NCBI GenBank assembly: GCA_025929535.1 | Contig: JAICLZ010000045.1 | Location: 1-34,149 of the forward strand | Length of the DNA: 34,149 bases | Origin: Gemmatimonadaceae bacterium | GTDB lineage: Bacteria > Gemmatimonadota > Gemmatimonadetes > Gemmatimonadales > Gemmatimonadaceae | Reading direction: 5' to 3' | Shown here: positions 7,326-14,154 of the stretch, one piece after another | How positions within the stretch are numbered: position 1 is the first letter of the stretch | How the letters are laid out: the number at the start of each line of letters is the position of its first letter | Notes under the pieces: model-generated | Database searches by the model: none | What the model was told of the DNA's origin: nothing | Seen by the model: only the letters and a program-made list of their open reading frames with translations | Made by a program: the position numbers and the translations under genes

Positions 7326-7913
7326 CTAGCTCCCCGCGAGTGACTTGCCGATCTCGCGGATCTGTGCGGCGTGACGATCATCGTGCAGCGCGAGCGAGAT
7401 GACCCAGTGATACATGTTCAGCGGCCCCAGCGCTGGATGCGTCGCCATCAGAGGGGCGAGATTCACGCCGTTGGCGTTCTGCAGCGACGACATCATCGCT
7501 GCTTGCGAGTGAACCAGGGCGTCCGTTCCCGCTGATTGATCGAACGTGCCGGTGGGCTGCACCGGCGCTGGCGCCGAGAACTTTCTCGTGCGGTCGACGA
7601 CGACTTCCGGATCGACGTAGGTCGCAACGACGGAGCTCGTGTCGGGATCGGGGCCGGCGCCGTTCGCGCGCGCGGCGGTCACCTTCCGGGCCAGCAGCTC
7701 CGCCACGCTGTGCTCCACCAAAGAGAGGTGCTCGACCACCTCTGCCACGGACCACACATCGGGAGCAGGCTTGCGCTCGCGCAGGAATGGCGGAATGGAG
7801 GCGACCGCTTCATGAAGGCGACGCCGATGTTCGGTGAGGTATTCGATGAGCTCGTGGATGCGCGGGTGCAGTTGCGTGCTCTGCTCACGCTCGGGCGGCA
7901 TCGATGACGACAT
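7326..7913 (-). CDS. DinB family protein (DinB_2 type)
   Basis: This 195-residue four-helix-bundle protein has the DinB_2 layout: LIEYLTEHRRRLHEAVASIP, then WSVAEVVEHLSLVEHSVAELL with the first metal histidine, and the C-terminal WVISLALHDDRHAAQIREI with the histidine pair H-x3-H. The middle insert (about 85-150) is longer than in the other copies of this window. It lies nine bases after the cupin gene on the same strand, so the two are likely co-transcribed. The molecular role is unknown; family members are metal proteins often linked to stress or bacillithiol/mycothiol transfer. Confidence 0.88.
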   Translation of the reverse strand: MSSSMPPEREQSTQLHPRIHELIEYLTEHRRRLHEAVASIPPFLRERKPAPDVWSVAEVVEHLSLVEHSVAELLARKVTAARANGAGPDPDTSSVVATYVDPEVVVDRTRKFSAPAPVQPTGTFDQSAGTDALVHSQAAMMSSLQNANGVNLAPLMATHPALGPLNMYHWVISLALHDDRHAAQIREIGKSLAGS

Positions 7914-7922
7914 GATGGCAGC

Positions 7923-8309
7923 CTACAGGTGATGCGGATGGCGAACGGTCCGCTCGTTCACCAGGTTGCCGGTGTTGAGCGTCGTGGCCGGCTCGAACAG
8001 CAGAACCTCCACTTCCGCATCGGCTACCGGACGATGCTCGACACCCCGCGGCACGATGAGAATGTCGCCCGGCGCCAACTCGATCGTGCGATCGCGGAAC
8101 TCCATCCGGAACGATCCGCGATGCACGAGGAAGAGCTCGTCCTCCTGCTCGTGATGATGCCACACGAAGGCCCCGCGCAACTTGACGAGCTTCACCTGCT
8201 GGCCGTTGAGCTCTCCGACTACTCGCGGGTTCCATTGATCATGGATCGCCGCGAACTTTTCCGCCAGCGAAATCTTCGCGATGGGCGTCGTCCGCTCTTG
8301 ATCACTCAT
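7923..8309 (-). CDS. Single-domain cupin protein
   Basis: A 128-residue cupin with both metal-binding motifs: motif 1 is WHHHEQEDELFLVHRG with His51, His53 and Glu57, and motif 2 is PGDILIVPRGVEHRPVA with His92. The barrel therefore keeps the H-H-E-H metal set. Small cupins of this kind may be dioxygenases, isomerases or sensors, and the substrate cannot be predicted. It is the first gene of a leftward run that includes the DinB protein nine bases downstream. Confidence 0.88.
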   Translation of the reverse strand: MSDQERTTPIAKISLAEKFAAIHDQWNPRVVGELNGQQVKLVKLRGAFVWHHHEQEDELFLVHRGSFRMEFRDRTIELAPGDILIVPRGVEHRPVADAEVEVLLFEPATTLNTGNLVNERTVRHPHHL

Positions 8310-8473
8310 TCACATACCTCGGTCACACTTCCGTGCGGTGACAGGCGAGCGCAACGTTGGCTGCGCCGATGCGTTCTTCGGGTGGCTCATCCCCTCGCGC
8401 CGTGACCCGTTTCCTACTTTCATTCAGGGAATGCACGATGTCTGATTTCACATTCATACGCTAGAGACCGATC

Positions 8474-8989
8474 ATGGCACAGCAACCGTCTTCACCCCCT
8501 TCCAAGGGCTCCGCCCGGGCGCTAACGCGCGAGCAGCTCGTCGAAGGGCTTCAGCAGGACCTCGCCCGCGAGTACAAGGCGATCATCCAATACGTGATCT
8601 TCAGCCAGAAGCTCGACACGGCGCGATTCCAGAACATCGCGGGCGAGCTCGAGAAGCATGCCCACGAAGAGCTCGATCACGCGCTCGCGATCGCGCGACA
8701 GATAGACTATTACGGGGCTTATCCAACGCACACCCCGGCGGCCGTCGAGGTCTCGGAGGACAACGAAGCGATGCTCTGGTCCGATTTGAGGGCCGAGGAT
8801 GATACGATAGAGAATTACCGCCAGCGAATCAGGCAGGCGGAGGAGCTGGGGGAGTTCGCACTGGCCGAGGTGCTTCAGGAGCTCATCAAGCAGGAGCAGG
8901 ACCACCAGATCGATCTCGCCTCCGCGCTCGGCGTCGTCCCCGATCCCAAGCAGCGCGCGAAGGAAGGGCAGCAGCAGAAGAAGAAGTAG
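8474..8989 (+). CDS. Ferritin-like diiron protein (bacterioferritin/Dps-like superfamily)
   Basis: A 171-residue helical protein with the ferritin-like diiron ligands: Glu33 in REYKAIIQY, Glu66 and His69 in HEELDHA, Glu113 in DTIENYR, and Glu141 and His144 in KQEQDHQ. The helices align with a four-helix bundle, and a Lys-rich tail follows. It is probably an iron-storage or ferroxidase protein, perhaps protecting DNA or oxidising Fe(II) during stress. It stands alone between a leftward gene and a strong intrinsic terminator starting 12 bases after its stop. Confidence 0.88.
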   Translation: MAQQPSSPPSKGSARALTREQLVEGLQQDLAREYKAIIQYVIFSQKLDTARFQNIAGELEKHAHEELDHALAIARQIDYYGAYPTHTPAAVEVSEDNEAMLWSDLRAEDDTIENYRQRIRQAEELGEFALAEVLQELIKQEQDHQIDLASALGVVPDPKQRAKEGQQQKKK

Positions 8990-9000
8990 GTGCGCGAGGA

Positions 9001-9028
9001 GGCCAGCGCAGTTGCGGCGCTGGCCTTT
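9001..9028 (+). terminator. Rho-independent terminator after the ferritin-like gene
   Basis: A perfect 9-bp stem, GGCCAGCGC (9001-9009) and GCGCTGGCC (9017-9025), with a 7-base loop, followed by TTTGCTT. The U-run is short, but the stem is strong and placed 12 bases after the stop codon. Confidence 0.75.
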
Positions 9029-9258
9029 GCTTCAGCAGTCGAGGCCCGCCACGCATTGCCCGACTCGTGCGGGAAGCTGCCCTTTTATCATGTCCTCCCA
9101 CAGCGCTGCCGCCTCGACGTCGTTACCGCGCACGAACGTGGAGCGCAGGTCTTCCAGGGATCGCGCCGAGTCGCTTTCGTTCGCTCTGCGTGAGCATGCG
9201 TCCCGAAGTATCGCGAGCGTCTCGTGCTGCGCGGAGCTCGGCGGATTCCGGAGGCTCG

Positions 9259-9720
9259 ATGGCCGACGTGCACGTGAACACCCTGATTGCGGACGACGAG
9301 CCGCTGGCGCGCCAGCGGCTGTCCGCGCTTCTTGGTGAGATTCCGTGGATCACGATCGTGGGCGCGGTCGCGGATGGAGACGAAGCCGTGCGCGCAATCG
9401 ATGCGCTCCGGCCGGAGCTCGCCTTTCTGGATGTCGTGATGCCGGGATGCACGGGCATCGACGTGTTGAGCAGGATCACGCACCGTCCCAGCGTCGTGTT
9501 CACGACCGCGTACGATCGCTACGCTGTTGCCGCATTCGAGGCGCGCGCGCTCGACTACCTCCTCAAGCCGTTCGGCCGGCGGCGCCTCGTCGCCACGCTC
9601 GATCGCATTCGCGAATCGATGGGCGCTGACGTCCCGGGTGATGTCGACTCGGTGACGCGCGGGCGCGCCGCGCTCGATGTCAGGGGCGAGGCCTCTGGCC
9701 TTCGCGGCGCCCGCGTATTA
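9259..9720 (+). pseudogene. Response regulator (LytTR-type receiver) that lacks its output domain
   Basis: The ATG at 9259, after GGAGG, opens a complete CheY-like receiver domain: acidic pair Asp12-Asp13, phospho-acceptor Asp58 (FLDVVMPG), Thr82 (TTAYD) and Lys103 (LLKPF). The DYLLKPFGRRRLVATLDRIRE end is typical of AlgR/LytTR regulators. After the linker (about residue 150) no LytTR DNA-binding domain follows. The frame stays open to 10413, but from about 9720 it runs out of frame through the sigma-factor gene and gives low-quality Arg/Ala sequence. No sensor kinase gene lies upstream. It is most likely a 3'-deleted remnant; a receiver-only protein with an accidental tail is possible. Confidence 0.65.
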
Positions 9721-9784
9721 ATTCGAAGAGCGAATGTGCCGCGCCCCGGTTTTGTGTTTCGGCGCTGCCACTCACCATGGCACT

Positions 9785-10384
9785 ATGGAAGGCGGAGAAG
9801 CAGTGGAGGCCGACATCCATGCACTCATCGAGCGAGCCGACAAATCGGATCCGGCGGCAGCCGATGCGCTGTTCGGGATGTTGTACGCCGAGCTGCATCG
9901 CGTGGCGGAAGGAAGTCTTCGCCGCCTGGGATCATCGCTGACGCTCGGTCCCACGACCCTCCTGCACGAGACGTATCTCAACATGGTCGGGCGCGCGGAC
10001 GTGGAGTATCCGGACCGCGCCCGCTTCCTCGGCTACGCCTCGCGCGCGATGCGGGGGCTCGTGATCGACTACACGCGCCGCGGCCGCGCGAAGAAGCGGG
10101 GCCGCGAGCTCCAGATCACGCTCGATGCGGAGGCGATGCCATCCGAGGATTCGGCGCGGGAGGCTGTGGAGCTCGAGAAGCTGGGCGACGCGCTCGACGA
10201 GCTGGCGGCGATCGAGCCTGGGCTCGCCGAGCTCGTGGACATGCATTTCTTCTGCGGATTCACGTTCGGCGAGATCGCCTCGCTTCGGGATGTTTCTCCG
10301 CGCACCGTGCAGCGCGATTGGCGCAAGGCGCGCCTCCTGTTACACAGAAGTCTTCTGGACGAGGAGGGCACAACCGGGAATTGA
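9785..10384 (+). CDS. RNA polymerase sigma factor of the ECF-like TIGR02999 type
   Basis: The product (about 199 residues) has sigma region 2 (LFGMLYAELHRVAEGSLRR... TLLHETYLNMV... RARFLGYASRAMRGLVIDYTRR) and region 4 (LAELVDMHFFCGFTFGEIASLRDVSPRTVQRDWRKARLLL). The ARFLGYASRAMR and LVIDYTRRGRAKKRG wording is characteristic of the TIGR02999 sigma group common in Planctomycetes, Acidobacteria and Gemmatimonadota. These genes are often followed by a serine/threonine kinase; here the next gene is a di-heme peroxidase, so the expected kinase is absent. ATG 9785 is used; GTG 9803 has a better ribosome-binding site (GGCGGAGA). The extended frame from 9734 has no support. Confidence 0.85.
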   Translation: MEGGEAVEADIHALIERADKSDPAAADALFGMLYAELHRVAEGSLRRLGSSLTLGPTTLLHETYLNMVGRADVEYPDRARFLGYASRAMRGLVIDYTRRGRAKKRGRELQITLDAEAMPSEDSAREAVELEKLGDALDELAAIEPGLAELVDMHFFCGFTFGEIASLRDVSPRTVQRDWRKARLLLHRSLLDEEGTTGN

Positions 10385-10525
10385 GCGGTTTAAGGCGCGA
10401 TCCGGCGGGTTAACGGTCGTGAGAACCGATGTCCTGTTTTGATTTTCGTTTTCGATCATCAAGGTAGCGGGCACTCCTGATCTGCCCGGTTGTCGGTTTC
10501 GAACCGCCCAGTTACCAGAGGGTCT

Positions 10526-11908
10526 ATGCGCCGGATTTCGTGGAAGACGTGTGTGATAGCGGCCATTCTGGCCGGACCGCTAATGTACTGCGCGGACCAA
10601 CCGGCGACCGCTCCGGCGCCCGCCTCATCGCGGCACTCGCCCGTGCCGCCTGCACCGGGCACCGTCACACCGGCCCTGGTGCGCCAGCTCGCCGCCGCCC
10701 GCGGCGTCGTTCCGCTGCCGCCAGCACCCTACGTGCGCCCGGCGCTCGCGCGCCTGGGTCGGGCACTCGCCTTCGACAAGATCCTCAGCGGCAACCGGGA
10801 CATCTCGTGCACCACCTGCCATCTCCCCGAGTTCGCAACGGGAGACGGCCGAAGCCTCTCGATCGGAGCGGGCGGCGTGGGCATCGGGCCGGCACGACGG
10901 ACGCCGTCCGGCATCTTCATTCCGCGCAACGCGCCGGCGCTCTTCAACGTCGCCGCGATGCGGCATCTCTTCTGGGATGGACGCGTCGAGATCGATCACC
11001 ACGGGCATCTGAGCACACCGGCCGGCAGCCAGCTCTCGCCGGAGATGCGGCGCGTGCTCGAGTTTGGCCCGGCGTCCGCGCTCGCGATGTTCCCCGTGGG
11101 AAGCCGCGACGAAATGCGCGGCTACAGTGGGAACGAGCTCGCAGCCATTCCCGACGACGACAACCCTGCGATCTGGGCCGGCATCATGCGTCGCATCGGA
11201 AAAATTCCCGAGTACCGGCGCATGTTCGAGGAGGCATATCCCGGACAGCGATTCGATCGGATGACGTTCGCGCACGCGTCCAACGCGATCGGCGCGTTCA
11301 TGGTGGACAAGCTCACCTTCGCGAACACGCCGTGGGATCGCTTTCTCGCCGGACGCGACAACGCGCTGACGCCGAATCAGCTGGTGGGCGCGCAGACTTT
11401 TCTCACGCTCAAATGCGCGATCTGCCACAACGGTGCGACGTTGAGCGATGACGAGTTCCACGACGTCGCCATGGTGCAGTTCGGGCCCGGCAAGGGGAAC
11501 GGCTCGAGCCTCCGCGACGACTACGGACGCATGAACGTGACGGGCCTCGAGAGCGACAAGTATCTCTTTCGCACGACGCCGCTCCGCAACGTGGAGCTCA
11601 CGGGTCCGTACGGCCACGATGGCGCGATCAGCTCCCTGCAGGGATTCATCGAGCATTACAGCGACTCCGACCAGAAGCTCCTGTCGTTCGATCCGATGCA
11701 GCTCGACGCTGCGGTGAGAAGCACGCTTCTCCCGAACGCGGCTGACATCCTCGCGCAGCGGGATACACTGCTCAAGGGCGTGGTGCTCACCCCTGCCCTC
11801 GTGGGACAGCTCATGGACTACATGAGTGCACTCACCGATGACCGGGCGCGTGATCTGACGCATCTCACGCCGCGACATGTGCCAAGTGGCTTGCCGGTCG
11901 ATCATTGA
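10526..11908 (+). CDS. Di-heme cytochrome c peroxidase (CcpA/MauG family), exported
   Basis: This roughly 460-residue secreted protein reduces hydrogen peroxide with electrons from small cytochromes or acts as a MauG-like oxidase. It has a signal peptide (RRISWKTCVIAAILAGPL), then two c-type heme motifs, CTTCH at 95-99 and CAICH at 297-301, and conserved blocks APALFNVAAMRHLFWDGR and TTPLRNVELTGPYGHDGAISSL (near-complete family pattern PLRNVxxTxPYxHDG). The ATG at 10526 is preceded by AGAGGGT; an upstream in-frame start at 10490 gives no better signal. It stands alone before a gap of about 70 bases and the convergent UdgX gene. The upstream sigma factor could control it, but no operon link is seen beyond the 141-base spacing. 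Confidence 0.9.
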   Translation: MRRISWKTCVIAAILAGPLMYCADQPATAPAPASSRHSPVPPAPGTVTPALVRQLAAARGVVPLPPAPYVRPALARLGRALAFDKILSGNRDISCTTCHLPEFATGDGRSLSIGAGGVGIGPARRTPSGIFIPRNAPALFNVAAMRHLFWDGRVEIDHHGHLSTPAGSQLSPEMRRVLEFGPASALAMFPVGSRDEMRGYSGNELAAIPDDDNPAIWAGIMRRIGKIPEYRRMFEEAYPGQRFDRMTFAHASNAIGAFMVDKLTFANTPWDRFLAGRDNALTPNQLVGAQTFLTLKCAICHNGATLSDDEFHDVAMVQFGPGKGNGSSLRDDYGRMNVTGLESDKYLFRTTPLRNVELTGPYGHDGAISSLQGFIEHYSDSDQKLLSFDPMQLDAAVRSTLLPNAADILAQRDTLLKGVVLTPALVGQLMDYMSALTDDRARDLTHLTPRHVPSGLPVDH

Positions 11909-11979
11909 ACGCGCGGGGGAACGGCCGGCCGCATGATCGCCGGGATCGTCACGGGGTTGCTCGATCGTAGCGTGAGCGA

Positions 11980-12657
11980 TCACGCCTTCGCGATGTGCTT
12001 CGCGACGGCACGGATGTCGGCGAAGAAATCGCTGCGCGCCTGCTCGCGCTCGCCATCGGGTGCGCGCAGCACCGACGATGGGTGAACGGTGGCGATCACG
12101 GTGCCCGCGAGCTCCGAGGCGACCGGCTTCCCGCGCTGCTGCGTGACGCGAAACTGCTTTCCGAGCAGCGATTGTGCGGCGGTGGCGCCAAGGACGACGA
12201 TGACGCGCGGCTTGGTGAGCCTGATCTCTTCCTCGAGCCAGGGATGGCAGGCGCGGATCTCGGTGTCGTTCGGCTTCTTGTGAATGCGCCGTGCGCTTTT
12301 CGCGCCGCGCTCGTACTTGAAGTGCTTGACCGCGTTGGTGACGTACACGGTCTTGCGATCGATCCCGGCCTCCTCGAGCGCGGCATCGAGCAGCTTTCCC
12401 GCGGGCCCGACGAACGGATGCCCCGCGTGTTCCTCCTGATCACCAGGCTGCTCGCCGACGAACATCACGGTTGCGCCGCGCGGCCCTTCGCCGAACACGA
12501 CGCGTCCGCACGTCCAGAGATCGCATCCGCGACAGCCCGCTGCCGCCTCACGCAGCCTCGGCAGTGTCGCGCGCGGGGGAATGAAGTCTGCAGCCGATCC
12601 CGTTCCAGCTCCGCCGCCGCACGGCGATGCAACGTTTGCACCGGCACGAGCGTTCAC
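11980..12657 (-). CDS. Uracil-DNA glycosylase, UdgX type (family 4-like, covalent DNA-linking)
   Basis: UdgX removes uracil from DNA and, unlike family 4 UDGs, stays covalently joined to the abasic site through a histidine. Seen here: the iron-sulfur pair CRGC, the motif GEQPGDQEEHAGHPFVGPAGK, the UdgX-specific loop SARRIHKKPND containing the crosslinking His (residue 126 from GTG 12657), and the C-terminal motif HPSSVLR with His192. The open frame extends to a TTG at 12783, only 14 bases from the divergent DinB start, leaving no room for promoters. GTG 12657 has AGGGG eight bases upstream and gives a usual family length of about 225 residues, so it is chosen; GTG 12666 is an alternative. Confidence 0.88.
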   Translation of the reverse strand: MNARAGANVASPCGGGAGTGSAADFIPPRATLPRLREAAAGCRGCDLWTCGRVVFGEGPRGATVMFVGEQPGDQEEHAGHPFVGPAGKLLDAALEEAGIDRKTVYVTNAVKHFKYERGAKSARRIHKKPNDTEIRACHPWLEEEIRLTKPRVIVVLGATAAQSLLGKQFRVTQQRGKPVASELAGTVIATVHPSSVLRAPDGEREQARSDFFADIRAVAKHIAKA

Positions 12658-12797
12658 CGCACTCACCCCTGTACGAGTTTCGATGCTCCCATCGATCACA
12701 GAGGCCGGCGCAAGCGCGGTGCCAGAAGTGGCAGCCTGGGCGGTGTCGCCGGCTGCTCGACAGGGCAATTTTCCGTAAACCAATCGGAGAGAGATCG

Positions 12798-13340
12798 ATG
12801 ACCGCTCACGCTGCCGTTTCGACCGATGCCCCGCGGATACTGGATTTGCTGTATTCCGATTTCGAGGGTGAGCATGCCGCTACGCGTCGGCTGCTCGAGC
12901 GCTTTCCGGATTCGAGGCACGACTGGCGGCCGCACGAGCACTCGAGGACGATCGCGGAGCTCGCAACGCACGTCGCGGACATCCCCACCCGCGCCGTATC
13001 GATTCTCACCACGAGCGAGATGGAAGCGGGCGCGCGGAAGCCACTCGCGCCACTCACGACCGCCGCGGCGCTGCTCGCGGCGCACGACGCGAATGTCGCC
13101 GCGCAGAAGGCTGCCCTGGCGAACGTCGATCTCGCGGCGCTTTCCGGGGAGTGGAAGGTGCGACGCGGAGACCAGATCGTGATGCGCGGCCCGAAGTACC
13201 TGCTGCTCCGCACGGTGATGATGAGTCACCTCGTGCATCACCGGGCGCAGTTGGGCGTTTACTACCGGCTGCTGGGAGTGCCCGTTCCCGGCATGTACGG
13301 TCCCTCGGCCGACGATCTCGCGGGGCGCGGCGGCGGGTAA
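12798..13340 (+). CDS. DinB family protein
   Basis: The 180-residue product is a DinB bundle: LYSDFEGEHAATRRLLERFP, DWRPHEHSRTIAELATHVADIP with the first metal His, and MMSHLVHHRAQLGVYYRLLGVPVPGMYGPSADD with the His pair H-x3-H. The last segment is almost the same as in the protein at 23559-24053, which makes these two closer to each other than to the other copies. The ATG at 12798 follows GGAGAGAG, and the longer frame from 12627 is read-through of the opposite-strand UdgX gene. It is divergent from that gene. Confidence 0.9.
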   Translation: MTAHAAVSTDAPRILDLLYSDFEGEHAATRRLLERFPDSRHDWRPHEHSRTIAELATHVADIPTRAVSILTTSEMEAGARKPLAPLTTAAALLAAHDANVAAQKAALANVDLAALSGEWKVRRGDQIVMRGPKYLLLRTVMMSHLVHHRAQLGVYYRLLGVPVPGMYGPSADDLAGRGGG

Positions 13341-13356
13341 CGTCCGAAAGCGATGA

Positions 13357-13408
13357 ATGCCTAGACATCCGACAACACGCCGTTTCATGTTGTCGGATGT
13401 CTAGGCAT
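13357..13408. promoter_or_regulatory. 21-bp perfect inverted repeat before padR, candidate PadR operator
   Basis: The arms 13357-13377 and 13388-13408 are perfect reverse complements (left arm reads ATGCCTAGACATCCGACA and on), separated by the ten bases CGCCGTTTCA. The right arm ends 20 bases before the padR ATG. No T-run follows, so it is an unlikely terminator for the DinB gene. Position and symmetry suggest an autoregulatory operator for the PadR protein; a cruciform or small-RNA hairpin is the alternative. Confidence 0.6.
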
Positions 13409-13428
13409 GCACCTCCACCTCGCGACAC

Positions 13429-13758
13429 ATGTCCGATCGTGCCGATCTTCTGCAGGGAACGCTCGACCTCCTGATCCTGAAGGCGTTGTTCCCCGCACCG
13501 CTGCACGGGTGGGGGATCTCGAAACGCATTCGGGAGCTCTCGTACGATGTGCTGCAGGTGAATCAGGGCTCGCTCTATCCCGCACTCTACCGGCTGGAGG
13601 ACCGCGGGCTCGTGCGCAGCAGCTGGGGGATCTCGCCTGAGGGGCGGCGCGCGAAGTTCTACACGCTCACGGCCGCCGGAAAAAAGCGATTCGCCGAAGA
13701 GCAAGCCAGCTGGAGGCTGTTCACCACCGCGGTGGAGCAGATCCTCCATGCCACGTGA
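13429..13758 (+). CDS. PadR family transcriptional regulator
   Basis: The 109-residue protein is a PadR winged helix: LLQGTLDLLILKALFPAPLHGWGISKRIRELS, NQGSLYPALYRLEDRGLVRSSWGISPEGRRAKFYTLTAAGKK, and a short C-terminal dimerisation helix. This is the short, Acidobacteria/Gemmatimonadota form that normally lies directly before an ADOP-type ABC permease gene and represses it. That neighbour is present only as a remnant (13748-13977), starting within the last 11 bases of this gene. No clear ribosome-binding site precedes the ATG, so a short or leaderless transcript from the inverted-repeat region is possible. Confidence 0.92.
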   Translation: MSDRADLLQGTLDLLILKALFPAPLHGWGISKRIRELSYDVLQVNQGSLYPALYRLEDRGLVRSSWGISPEGRRAKFYTLTAAGKKRFAEEQASWRLFTTAVEQILHAT

Positions 13759-13977
13759 CAGGGTGCGGAACGTGAACGACGCCGGGATCATCTCGCGATG
13801 GCAGCGCCGCACCACCGCGCTCTTTCGCCGGTCGTCGTTCGAGCGGAACATGGCGGAGGAGATGCACCTGCACATCGCGAATGCTGATCTCGGGGCGCCA
13901 TCGCATTGGTGGCGAGCTATCTGCCCGCGCGGCGCGCTGGGCGCGTGGATCCGGCGTCCGCGCTGAGCGCGGGATAG
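13748..13977 (+). pseudogene. ADOP-type ABC permease gene with its whole centre deleted
   Basis: The first 40 codons (ISRWQRRTTALFRRSSFERNMAEEMHLHIA) are the N-terminus of an Acidobacterial duplicated orphan permease (MacB/FtsX-like, about 800-900 residues). From about 13891 another frame encodes the extreme C-terminus of the same family, GAIALVASYLPARRAGRVDPASALSAG, ending at TAG 13975-13977. The two pieces are in different frames with nothing between, so about 95 percent of the gene is missing. From its start, ATG 13748, translation would stop at 13966. This is a deletion scar or an assembly collapse. Confidence 0.75.
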
Positions 13978-13988
13978 CATCACGGCCG

Positions 13989-14024
13989 GATGACGTAGGG
14001 CGGGCGCTCTCGCCCCTGCGTCAT
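13989..14024. repeat. Imperfect inverted repeat after the ADOP remnant
   Basis: GATGACGTAGGGCG (13989-14002) pairs imperfectly with CGCCCCTGCGTCATC (14010-14024). A further ACGTCAT-containing copy (CTACGTCAT) lies at 14037-14045. It could be a terminator for the padR unit, but there is no T-run, or an operator for the next gene. Confidence 0.4.
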
Positions 14025-14154
14025 CTCTCCTCCGCTCTACGTCATTTGTACATCGCGCCCTGCGCCGTAGCGCGTATGGGACCGCCGGGCGCAAGCGGGC
14101 ATTCTGCGACCAGATCGAAGGTCATCTCTGGTCCCATGCTCGCGAGGTGTCGTC

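Noticed and set aside
10625..11983. 452-codon reverse frame over the di-heme peroxidase
   Set aside because: Antisense shadow of high-GC coding DNA; the forward frame has two heme motifs and a signal peptide.
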